A stretch of DNA of 64,000 nucleotides, taken from contig JASKMD010000026.1 in the NCBI GenBank assembly GCA_030144725.1, positions 3,899,889 to 3,963,888 of the forward strand, written 5' to 3'. A program made the position numbers and the translations under genes. Shown here piece by piece: positions 28,359 to 37,553 of this stretch. Source of the DNA: Haematococcus lacustris (lineage: Eukaryota > Chlorophyta > Chlorophyceae > Chlamydomonadales > Haematococcaceae). The notes beneath the pieces were generated by a model. The model was given only the letters and a program-made list of their open reading frames with translations. It was not told where the DNA came from and made no database searches. The first letter of the stretch is position 1. Every line of letters starts with the position of its first letter.

Positions 28359-28482
28359 GCAAGTGAGAAAGAGGTAGATGTGTAACACGAATGACGTTAT
28401 GTTAATGTGTGAAAAGACAAATGTGTTAAACATGTTCGTGATTCCGGCCTAAATTGATTCAAAAAACACCAGGTCTAGATAT

Positions 28483-28884
28483 CTACAGTACTGTAAGTGC
28501 CTACAGTACTGTAGGTGCCTACAGTACTGTAGATGTCTACAGTACTGTAGATGTCTACAGTACTGTAGGAGCCTACAGTACTGTTATGCACTCGCGAGGT
28601 ACACCAGGGTACCTTACAGTACTGTAGATGTCTACAGTACTGTAGATGTCTACAGTACTGTAGGTGTCTACAGTACTGTAGGTGTCTACAGTACTGTAGA
28701 CATCTACAGTACTGTAGACATCTACAGTACTGTAAGTGCACCCGCGTGGTACCCCGCGGTACTTTAAGTACTGTAGATGTCTACAGTACTGTAGATGTCT
28801 ACAGTACTGTAGATGTCTACAGTACTGTTTGTACACGCGGCGAGGTACTCTGACAGTACTGTAGATACCTACAGTACTGTAGCA
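28483..28884. repeat. Right subterminal palindrome clusters (TACAGTACTGTA)
   Basis: About seventeen TACAGTACTGTA-type sites lie in four groups, separated by short degenerate spacers containing a GAGGTAC/GGTACC-like motif. They end about 130 bp inside the right terminus, mirroring the left cluster. Confidence 0.9.
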
Positions 28885-29017
28885 TGGCCGTATCTCACCA
28901 ACCGCGCAAAATCACGAATTTTAGTTTCAACCCCCAATCTTACAATGCCTTCATTAGACTATGTACCAAGTCCGAGGCTCCGAATCTCAAAAATGCTGTT
29001 ACTAATTTGCCTGAGTG

Positions 29018-29328
29018 AGTCTTGCTCACCATGGCACTCAACTGGAAGCCACAACACACGTCCATGATAACACAACTGAGGCAGAAACTAGAAAGACTGC
29101 GGCGCTCCTTCGCCAGCGCTAGACAAGCCATCCACATTATCAAAACAGCGATCATCCCCAGCCTGGCCTATAGCTTCTGCGTGGTACCATGCACCCCGGG
29201 GGACCTAGACCTCTTTGACAGGGCAGTCAACCAATGCGTCAAGCACAAGCTCAACCTCCCACTGGGCACACCCAATGCCGTCATCCGGGACGACATAGAC
29301 AAGCTTGGCCTCGGCATCAGCTCAGCAG
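29018..29328 (+). pseudogene. LINE polyprotein, part 4: post-RT region
   Basis: LTMALNWKPQHTSM continues the RT thumb from the left side of the 12 kb element. It is followed by LRRSFASARQAIHIIKTAIIPSLAYSF and NQCVKHKLNLPLGTPNAVI, typical of the region after RT in these LINEs. Cut at 29329. Confidence 0.85.
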
Positions 29329-29618
29329 TCAGGCGACCCCAACTTTCAAAAAATGGCTGGAAATGATCGGAAACCGACCCCCGGTAATCAAAACGACGCC
29401 GCGTCTCAGCCACGTGGTTTCTATTTATGTTTCGCACATCCCTGGATAAAGGACTCTTTCAGCTATGCGGTGCAGCTTGTAACATTTAATACTGTGCAGT
29501 GTGCTGGGTGCTATGGCGGCTCAAATCTTGACATTCAAATGCATGCCAGTTTTGCTCATGCGGGCCTCGCCGCGACCGACCGCCGCGACCGACGTGGCCC
29601 AGTAGCCTCTGCAAACAG

Positions 29619-30575
29619 TCAGGGACAGTCGCCGCAGTCAAAACAATGCACATGGCACGCCAAACCGATGTAACGACGCCCCTCCACCCATGCTCGGAAG
29701 TATACAACGCTGCTGCATTGCTTGACCGCTTCGTGAGTAGTACCTACTACCTGGCCACTCTGTGAGGCCACACAAGGTGTGTAGGCCATTGCTACGTCAC
29801 CTTGCTCGACTTGTTGGGTCCGGTCCCTCCCGCCCGCCCTCCGCTTGCGTGTCGAGCTGGTGTCCAGCTCCGCCCTGACCCCTGACCCCTGCTGCTCAGC
29901 TGGAGGGGTGGGCAGCCCAGGGGCAGCACCAGCACCAGCTGCCTGCTGCTGCCAGGGGGGTGCAGCAGGAGGGGGGGGCAGCCCAGGGGCAGCACCAGCA
30001 GCAGCCGCCTGCTGCTGCCAGGGGGGTGCAGCACGAGGGGGGGGCAGCCCAGGGGCAGCACCAGCACCAGCCGCCTGCTGCTGCCAGGGAGGTGCAGCAC
30101 GAGGGGTGGGCAGCCCAGGGGCAGCACCAGCACCAGCCGCCTGCTGCTGCCAGGGGGGTGCAGCACGAGGGGTGGGCAGCCCAGGGGCAGCACCAGCACC
30201 AGCCGCCTGCTGCTGCCAGGGGGGTGCAGCACGAGGGGGGGGCAGCCCAGGGGCAGCACCAGCACCAGCCGCCTGCTGCTGCCAGGGAGGTGCAGCACGA
30301 GGGGTGGGCAGCCCAGGGGCAGCACCAGCACCAGCCGCCTGCTGCTGCCAGGGGGGTGCAGCACGAGGGGTGGGCAGCCCAGGGGCAGCACCAGCACCAG
30401 CTGCCTGCTGCTGCCAGGGGGGTGCAGCAGGAGGGGGGGGCAGGTCAGGGGCAGCACCAGCACCAGCTGCCTGCTGCTGCCAGGGGGGTGCAGCACGAGG
30501 GGGGGCCACACGCCAAACAGTCAGCCCAGCCCAGCCCACCCCAGCCCACCCCAGCCCACCCCACCTCCAAAGCAA
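29619..30575 (-). CDS. Hypothetical Pro/Ala/Gln-repeat protein in the 7-bp-TSD element
   Basis: The ORF of 318 residues is dominated by nine to ten 22-residue repeats (PPWQQQAAGAGAAPGLPTP type). It ends with a non-repetitive tail, KRRAGGRDRTQQVEQGDVAMAY to HVHCFDCGDCP. Only the tail looks like ordinary protein. Other frames over the repeat are also open, so coding status is doubtful. No domain recognised. Confidence 0.25.
   Translation of the reverse strand: MLWRWGGLGWAGVGWAGLTVWRVAPPRAAPPWQQQAAGAGAAPDLPPPPAAPPWQQQAAGAGAAPGLPTPRAAPPWQQQAAGAGAAPGLPTPRAAPPWQQQAAGAGAAPGLPPPRAAPPWQQQAAGAGAAPGLPTPRAAPPWQQQAAGAGAAPGLPTPRAAPPWQQQAAGAGAAPGLPPPRAAPPWQQQAAAAGAAPGLPPPPAAPPWQQQAAGAGAAPGLPTPPAEQQGSGVRAELDTSSTRKRRAGGRDRTQQVEQGDVAMAYTPCVASQSGQVVGTTHEAVKQCSSVVYFRAWVEGRRYIGLACHVHCFDCGDCP
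29900..30515. repeat. 66-bp minisatellite
   Basis: Nine to ten tandem copies of a GC-rich 66-bp unit containing CTGCTGCTGCCAGGGGGGTGCAGCA, with few substitutions between copies. Confidence 0.93.
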
Positions 30576-30717
30576 TAGCTTCAGCCCTCCTTGCTGCGGC
30601 TTTCAAGCCGCTAGGGCTGTGCAGATAAGCAGCCCTTGGTGACTTTACAAGTGCTGCAAGATGAGCACGCTGCCGGCTGTGGACCATGGGTTTGCGTCTT
30701 GCAATGACTTGCTAGGG

Positions 30718-30935
30718 CCAGGGGGCTGGGAGGGGGGGGGGAGGGGGTGGCGGGGCAGTGAGGGGTTTAGAAGGGGGGGGGAGGGGCTGGGAGGGGGTGG
30801 GAGGGCAGTGAGGGGGCTAGGAGGGGCTGGGAGAGGTTGGGAAGGGGTGGCGGGGCAGTAAGGGGGCTGGGAGGGGGCGGGAGGATGGAAGGCTTCTGCG
30901 GGGGCTGGGAGGTGGTGGGGCTGCAAGGGGGTGCG
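30718..30935 (+). repeat. G-rich (GGGAGGGGNTGG)-like array
   Basis: Irregular runs of 3-10 G separated by A, CT or GT on the plus strand. It has many possible G-quadruplex tracts and no coding feature. Confidence 0.8.
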
Positions 30936-31541
30936 GTCCAGGCGGTCGGAGTAGGCTAGAAAATCCTGCAAGGCAGAGTCGGGTCACGCCAAAGGGTGAG
31001 GAGGCGGCCCTGGTTGATGGATTGCCGTGCTTTCTTCTCCAACAGCTGTGTCGTTGAGTTACGAACAAAGTAATAACGAGACATTCTAATAACTCAGAGT
31101 GGTCAGCTCACAACATGCCGATTTGTGCAAGGGGGTCCTTTTTTCTGTGAGGCTGGCTAGAGAGACCTCTATCAAATCGCACCTCGTTGCAATGTCGCGT
31201 TATTTCTTGCCCAACGACGGTCTTCCGACGCCGCCTGCACCAATGAAAGGCTCGTGGAGCAAGCCTGGCGGGCTGAAATGAGATTGTACTTCTGGCTCGA
31301 TATCACGCGCAGTTCCATCACTGATGCCGCTACATATCACTATTACAATCGATGGTGAGCAGCTGAGGTGTATCCGCGCTCGCTTGCGCCGGCATGGCCT
31401 CACTTGCAAGAGGTAACGCGCCGCTTGCCAGTAGATGCGCACTAATTCGCAGGTGCCAATGTGACAAACGCTGTCAGAAATGGTGCAGTATTGAAAGAGT
31501 ATTTGCATGAAGATTACCAACCCCATGTTGGGACATCCTGA

Positions 31542-31671
31542 TCAGCAGCCCAAGAGTACCATGCCAGGAACACCACAGCCCTCGTCTACAGCCTCCAGTC
31601 CGCGGACAACACATACGCACACATATCGAGGTGCATGCTCCACAAACAGATCACCTGGCTCTACGCTCAGG
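31542..31671 (+). pseudogene. LINE polyprotein, part 5
   Basis: A 130-bp segment between two insertions reads AQEYHARNTTALVYSLQSAD, then HISRCMLHKQITWLYAQ in the LINE frame. It is bounded by the 7-bp TSDs of the flanking elements. Confidence 0.8.
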
Positions 31672-32894
31672 TCAGGCGACCCCAACTGACAAAAAATGAC
31701 AGGAAACCGACCCCTGGTAGTAGGACGGCTGTAACTTTGCACTCACTACGCCAAATATTATGCTAGATGATTCACAATGTAGCCAACCCAGCCAGCTACC
31801 TTTCACCCATCTAGAATAGTTTTACACTCAGTAGGCCGTGCACAGTGAAGCATCAAAGTTAGTGATTCAAATTTGAGCCGTAGCGGAGCATGCAGTCATC
31901 GCTGCGACCGCCCGCGTCGCTTAGGCTGCTCAACATGAGCATGCGCGTCGGCGGCAGCAGTCGGATCGAAAAGCGGTTGCAGCGATGTGGCACTGAGCCC
32001 ACCTCCTCCCCATACCTGGAGGGCAATGCCACAGCTCGACCATTTGGACTTACAACATGCTACTTACTAATTTAAGCTCCTCTCAGACAGTGTTACAACG
32101 CTCATACTCAGATAAGGCAAAAGCTCACTTTGGTCGGTGACCCCCAACTCCCTTAGCCGACTTCAGGACCGGGGCCATGCAGTCAGACACACAACTCCAC
32201 ACCATGACCGAATCAGGACTCGGCTCCTCTGAGAGTTACACTCCCCTACATGCCATCCACCTGCGTGCAAAGTTTCATAGCTCAACTGCCACCCCACAGC
32301 CCCGTAGCCCTGATTCTGCTTGGAGAACATGATGTCACTTTGAAGATGTCAAAATGATAGAGGCCTGGGTTGTTTAACGTGCGGTTTGTTCTAGTGAATG
32401 CGCCAAGGGGTCAAGAACAAACATTTCGTAGCCATTTTCTTGTGTTGCAGCGGGTGCAACACAGTGGAGGACACAGTGGAGAAGGGGGGGGTATAAGCCG
32501 GTGATACCTTAGTGTGCGCTGATCCAAATGGTGTATTCGGCGGAAGCGAGTACGATTATATGTTTCAATCACCCCGTCTAGGTGCCCTGCACGCCCGGCA
32601 GGCATCGCGATGGGTGTTTGCCGGACATTCCATTTGTGCACAAGCCGCTCACTGCGCTAGATAGATGGGGTCACAGCGATGCGGCTCACCGTGCCAAGGA
32701 GACCCTTCTCGCCGCTGTGATTTGTTCGCGGGCACATGTGGCAGTACGCGAGCAAAGACTCCCATGTCGTGCGCTGATGGTCAGATTACGCGGACTAAAC
32801 CGCCAATGCCAATGTGATAAACGATATCGAAAACAGTGCGGTATTGAGAGAGTACTTGCATGAAGATTACCAACCCCATGTTGGGGCCACCTGA
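31672..32894. mobile_element. TIR element with 7-bp TSD, copy 2
   Basis: It begins TCAGGCGACCCCAACTG and ends GTTGGGGCCACCTGA. GCTCAGG is duplicated at 31665-31671 and 32895-32901. It shares the first 50 bp and last ~100 bp with copy 1, but its interior differs and holds no gene. LINE codons LYAQ and AKHGHRI join in frame. Confidence 0.88.
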
Positions 32895-32901
32895 GCTCAG
32901 G

Positions 32902-35005
32902 CCGCTAAACATGGACACCGAATTCCCAACCTTTTGCAACACACCCTGCGGGCCAGACAACTCCTGCATACCACCACAGCAAACCTCTTCGCCACACACG
33001 AAGGGGCACCCCTCTACCCCAAGGAGACTAAAGCACTTGGGCAACTTATAACACAGAGCGCTAGCCCGCTACCACGGGACATAGTCAGCGCATGCATTAC
33101 ATGCCTCAAGAGCCTAGGCCTGACACACCCTTCGGAGCTCATCTGCCAGGATAACATACACATCATGTCAGGGGATAGCCTCAGGAAACGCTTCGGCACT
33201 AAGGTGAAACAAAAGCACATCATCTCCCTAAATAGGCTTACGGCCATGGCGACCATGGACCACTGCCCAACCGCGACGGAAGCCAAGACCATCCTGGGGA
33301 GACGGGATACTACGCTCACCCTACCAGCAGACCAGCGGCGGATCCGAGCCTGGGCCGCAGGACTCACAGAGCTCACTCCTCCGCTCACACCACCGCTCGA
33401 CAGGACACCGGGCCCCGCTACACGGACATCCGAGCATACATGACAGCCAAGACACTCGCGAAGGACACACATCCGCCCACACTTAACGCCATAACGGTGA
33501 CCGCGAGATCCAAACTCACAAGCAACGTCCCCAAGCCACCGACCGCGAAACAGCCCACGCCGCAGCCCAGGATCGGTAGCAAGAGACGAGCGGAAGACAG
33601 ACACACAGAAGCTGACGATCGACACACCCAGACCATTCCTGACGTAGTGACACACATACCCATCATGACCCTGGCCAATCTCAGTACATGGAAAGCCGAT
33701 ACTTTACGCCAACACAAAGACGAGAAGCTAGGGATCATGCTAGGAGCCATGTATGACCACCAAGAGTCCATCACTGCCATTGACGGATGGCACTGGAACG
33801 GCAACAACCAAGAAAGCTACTACAACGTCCACTGGAGGCCCACCATCATAGAGAAATGGGCTCTCCAGATGTACAAGAAGGAAGGCTACACGCCCGCCCA
33901 CACAGAAGACATCTGCAGAGCAGATGCAGAACATGTGTGCACATGCGAACTATGTTGGGAACCCAAAGAGGACAGCCCCATGTGCAACAACTGCATGAGA
34001 GCCTACCACCCGGCCTGCTTAGCCAAGACAGGCCTAGCGGGGCAGACGAGGGACGACCACTGGCTCTGCCCAGTTTGCGCACACGGCCAAGATGACCTCA
34101 AAACCGCCATGCGAAATTCAGTGGAGACGGACCTAATAAAGGCCCACTGGCACCCCACAACCGAGCCTAAGCCGCTAATTCTAGCACACATCGACTACAC
34201 CGATAAGAAGAATGAGTACGACGCGGATAATAGTAAGAGACAAGAAGCGAGACGCCGACCACTCGACGCGGCCCTCCCAGAGCATACTCGGCGGGGTCTG
34301 CCAGACCCCCACACCTGGATACCCCGCTGCACCGACCTACACTCCAGAGCCACATTCCACACCTCACCGGTTAACCCGCAAACAGACATCGTCGGTACGG
34401 GAAGGTGTGAAATCACACTCCAGGATCACTCCCACATCACCACCCAAGCTATGTGTGGAGGAAGCCAAGGACCCAACCTGCCCCAACACAGCCTCATTGA
34501 ACACGTAGTAGCCCATGGTGAGGCGGGGCGCACAGTGGGCCTGATCAACAAGACCAACTACCAAGATCTAACCACATGGCTGCAGCACACACCACACCCA
34601 CGGGACCCAGCCATGGAGCTAGCAACTCTCCTACGTAGAAATAATACACAAAGCACCCCCCAACCACTCCTAGCAGCACAAAACAAGGCCATCACCACCC
34701 TCTACAACACACAGTACTTTCCTAGCACCGTCCAGAGATGGGCCAATCCACTCACGGTCAGGGCTGAGACCACTACCTACTGGAGCCCAGACATCAACGA
34801 CACAGCCTATGGGGCACACCACAACTGCCTCCTCGTGAGACACACAGGGCTCTCTACATGGAACGTCCCAGCTGAGGATGCCCTGGCCCTAACATGCATC
34901 AAACATGCATCAAACATGCATCAAACTCTGTCACAATGGAGGAGGCCACGGCCACTATCTTGCTCATCCCAGGAAAGAAAGGCATGTCATATCCTGAACA
35001 CATAG
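32902..35005 (+). pseudogene. LINE polyprotein, part 6: PHD-finger region
   Basis: Two frames (to 33443, then 33440-35005) are joined by a 1-nt type shift near 33.42 kb. The second contains a C4HC3 PHD finger at about 33935-34085: CTCELC, then MCNNC, YHPAC and WLCPVC. Just upstream, YYNVHWRPTIIEKWALQMYKK resembles part of a chromo-like strand-helix unit, but I am unsure of that. The frame breaks again at about 34.9 kb where an 11-bp unit is triplicated. PHD fingers usually read histone H3 tails, so a role in chromatin-guided integration is an inference. Confidence 0.8.
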
Positions 35006-36390
35006 CCATGCTCAAAAGCTACCCGGAATACTGCCAGCACCTGGCCACCATCCCCCTTGACAAACCAAAGGCAGCTACCAAGTCATGCAAACACGCCACG
35101 CTGCTCACCTACATCGTTTGGAACAAGGCTGGGCAACAACTCGTCACAAAAGGGAATCCACAGGGCTGGCTGGCCAACACAGCCACGGCGCTACACCCCA
35201 GACCCGAACGGCACCCTAAACACAACCAACCCTCGAAACACGTCCAGCCCACCCAACTGCCCAGCGGGCACCACAAGCACATGCACCTCCCGGCAGACCG
35301 CGAGCTCCCCGCCACGGGGCACATGCGCCAACCCAACCAGATTGCACCCCCGTTCTACACAACATCACGTATGGTCATCCCCAACTGGAGGACTGTCACG
35401 TACACAGATGGTAGCTGCATGCAAGGAACGGATCGCGCCCCGTCGCGAAAAGTGGGAGCGGGAGTGTACACACCGGAGAATGACGAGCGGCTCACCATTG
35501 CCCTACCCGACCACAACACCATAAACAGAGCAGAGCTCGCAGCTATTCACGCGGCCATCAAATCGGGAGCAACCCATATCGCCACTGACAGCCTCTGCTC
35601 CATATACCAAATACGGAGAGCACTGGCCAACCCAATGTCGCTCTGCACACATCACCACAGAGACATATTGGCCGACATCGCCACCCTGATCATAAACAGC
35701 CGCGACACTGTACACCTACGAAAAGTCCGGGCACATTCCGGCATCATCGGGAATGAAGCGGCAGACGCCCTGGCCAAACACGCGGCGATGTACCCGGAGC
35801 AGGCCCACACTCAGGCCCCGCACGAGCACACCGAACAACGGACCTGGCTGAGCGCAACCACCGAAACTGGCACCACCATACCGCTACCGGACTGCCGACA
35901 CAGCGTACGCACACATATGCGCGCCAAACACAAACTGGGACTCGCAAACCAAGATAGCATCTACTACCAGATGTCGCAAGACATCGCCAGGGTCGCAGCC
36001 AAAGGGTCATGTGAAAGAGTAATGCTCGACCCGGGCATCCCGACCGCTGCCCAAAGAACAGCACTGCTCTACCGCACTGGCGGGCTCTACAACCAGAAAC
36101 TGGCGATGCGCTGGGGGAAGGCCGCGGACGATCGGTGCCCGCTCTGCGGCGAGGCCGACAGCGCTACTCACCTTCTCTCGGGATGCACCCGCACTGCAGC
36201 CTTAGTACAAGAGCGGCACAACGGGGCGGGACGCCTCATCACTAAAGCGATCAGTAAAGGCTCGCAAGGAGGGTGCATTACGTACACTGACATCGGCAGC
36301 CACGCACGTGGCGAGCAAAACAACCCCCTTACGCGACACCCTTGTAGCCATAGGCCTGCCAGCATCACACAATACGACAACCCGCCCTGA
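34894..36390 (+). pseudogene. LINE polyprotein, part 7: RNase H and CCHC
   Basis: The RNase H domain, at about 35395-35790, has TYTDGSC, NRAELAAIHAAI, ATDSLCSI and HSGIIGNEAADALAK, so all four acidic positions are present. It is followed by a helical linker and a CCHC knuckle CPLCGEADSATHLLSGC (36136-36186). The frame ends by a shift near 36.30 kb into the next segment. Confidence 0.88.
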
Positions 36391-36664
36391 TATCATCATG
36401 GTAAGCACCAGCAACAAAAGGAAACGGGATAATGACGAGCCCAACAAGCACGTCACTATATTGGAGATTAAATATTGTGCCGACTCAAGATGGACCGAAC
36501 AATTAGAAAAAGCCAGCACACAACACGCGACCCTCGCCACGGCCATCCGGGAAGCTGGCAACACCGTTACTATCCGACCTATCTTACTTGGCATAGGCGG
36601 CATTACCTACGAAACACACACCAAGCAACATATGAGGGAGTGTAACACACAATGTTGGGTGTAA
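36308..36664 (+). pseudogene. LINE polyprotein, part 8: restriction-like endonuclease
   Basis: VASKTTPLRDTLVAIGLP leads to TTRPDIIMV (36376-36402) and VTILEIKYC (about 36454-36480). R-PD-(X)n-E-x-K following a CCHC knuckle is the PD-(D/E)xK endonuclease of early-branching LINEs. The protein ends HMRECNTQCWV-stop. This frame is +1 relative to the RNase H frame. Confidence 0.85.
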
Positions 36665-36779
36665 CACACACTAACACCACCAAACTACTCAACAAGCTCA
36701 CCCGGCACGCAGTGATAAGCTCACATAGCATCGCCAAAACAAGCTACAGACTCAGAGCAGGGAAAGGGGATTGGGGCTA

Positions 36780-36900
36780 GGAAGGGTCTCTCCATCACCC
36801 AGGGTAGGTGGTGGGAGCAGGCCGCGCCCCAGGCGGAAGCTCCTTCCTCAATGCACGCCGGCTTCCACGCCGGAGTAGTCTTCTTCTTCTTCTTCTTTCT
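36780..36900 (+). other. LINE 3'-end hairpin module with pyrimidine tail
   Basis: TGCACGCCGGCTTCCACGCCGGAGTAGTC followed by (TTC)n. The CCGGC/GCCGG stem is flanked by GCACG and AGTAGTC as in three other copies in the window (27.97-28.02, 41.07-41.12 and 49.25-49.32 kb). Upstream CGCCCCAGGCGG is a second shared block. Confidence 0.75.
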
Positions 36901-36951
36901 CTGTCTGTCTGTGTCTCTGTCTGTCTGTGTCTCTGTCTGTCTCTGTCTGTC

Positions 36952-36992
<41 letters not shown>

Positions 36993-37032
36993 GTCTGTCT
37001 GTCTGTCTGTCTGTCTGTGTCTGTCTGTGTCC

Positions 37033-37092
<60 letters not shown>
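36893..37092. repeat. (TCTG)n microsatellite
   Basis: TTC/TTTC tail passing into TCTG repeats with a few GTCTC interruptions. Confidence 0.93.
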
Positions 37093-37095
<3 letters not shown>

Positions 37096-37530
37096 CATTG
37101 CTAGCTCAAGCTCCCATATCAGCTCCTCTTGCTGACACACACCCCCTTTGTGAGGGGGGTGACGTCGACTTGAGTGGCCACCATTACTAGCTCGGTTGCA
37201 ACACCCCTTACGTACACACACACCCTTTGTGAGAGTTTTACTCGACTCCTCGCCGCCACTTACGCAACAGGGCCTTGCTGGGCACGTACACACACTCCTG
37301 GCCTGGCCTGCATGGCTGTGGCATGGCTGAGCGGTCTTCCCATCTGCACAGCTGAGTGTGGTGTGGCCTTGGGTGACTGCACAACAGTGATTTTTGAGTG
37401 CAGCTCCCGTTCATCATGTCCCGGTCATAGAAGCTGCCGCGCGCGGGGGGCTGAAGTTAGGTCATGCGACAAGTTATGGTTCAGGATATGATGCTCATGT
37501 CAGGTCATGTGTATAGCTTATGTCAGTGAT
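37093..37530. other. Unassigned spacer
   Basis: No gene recognised. It contains a CATGTGTATAGCTTA(T/G)GTCAG segment at about 37506-37538 that is repeated at 40246-40278, on the other side of the hAT gene. Confidence 0.4.
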
Positions 37531-37553
37531 CACCTGATGACCTGAGCAGCTGC

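Larger units (their letters stand above)
16874..29017. mobile_element. 12 kb CACTA-like transposon with TNP2 gene and dioxygenase-like gene
   Basis: The termini are CACACAGGCAAATTAGT at 16874 and, as complement, CACTCAGGCAAATTAGT ending at 29017: a 17-bp TIR with one mismatch that begins CAC. LINE sequence stops at LGAH on the left and resumes at LTMALNWKPQH on the right. An AG dinucleotide abuts both ends, but no convincing 3-bp TSD is visible. Inside are two divergent multi-exon genes (minus 17438-23015; plus 23236-28028) with the starts about 220 bp apart. Palindromic subterminal repeats lie at about 17029-17142 and 28483-28884. The two-gene layout with subterminal repeats fits En/Spm-type elements. 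Confidence 0.78.
29329..31541. mobile_element. TIR element with 7-bp TSD, copy 1
   Basis: It begins TCAGGCGACCCCAAC and ends with the imperfect complement (GTTGGGACATCCTGA at 31527-31541). TCAGCAG is duplicated at 29322-29328 and 31542-31548. Its right end (ATTGAAAGAGTATTTGCATGAAGATTACC) is homologous to that of copy 2. LINE codons ISSA and AQEYHARN join in frame across it. No recognisable transposase, so the superfamily is open. Apart from the minus-strand repeat ORF and G-rich array described separately, nothing is recognised in 29330-29790 and 30930-31500. Confidence 0.88.

Noticed and set aside
29619..30628. Long Pro/Ala/Gln ORFs on both strands
   Set aside because: They arise from a 66-bp repeat divisible by three. 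Only one minus ORF has a non-repeat tail; it is kept at low confidence and the others dropped.
31505..32894. Helitron 3' ends (hairpin CCAACCCCATGTTGG)
   Set aside because: The copies have 7-bp TSDs and imperfect TIRs and lack a CTRR end and A/T insertion; Helitrons make no TSD.
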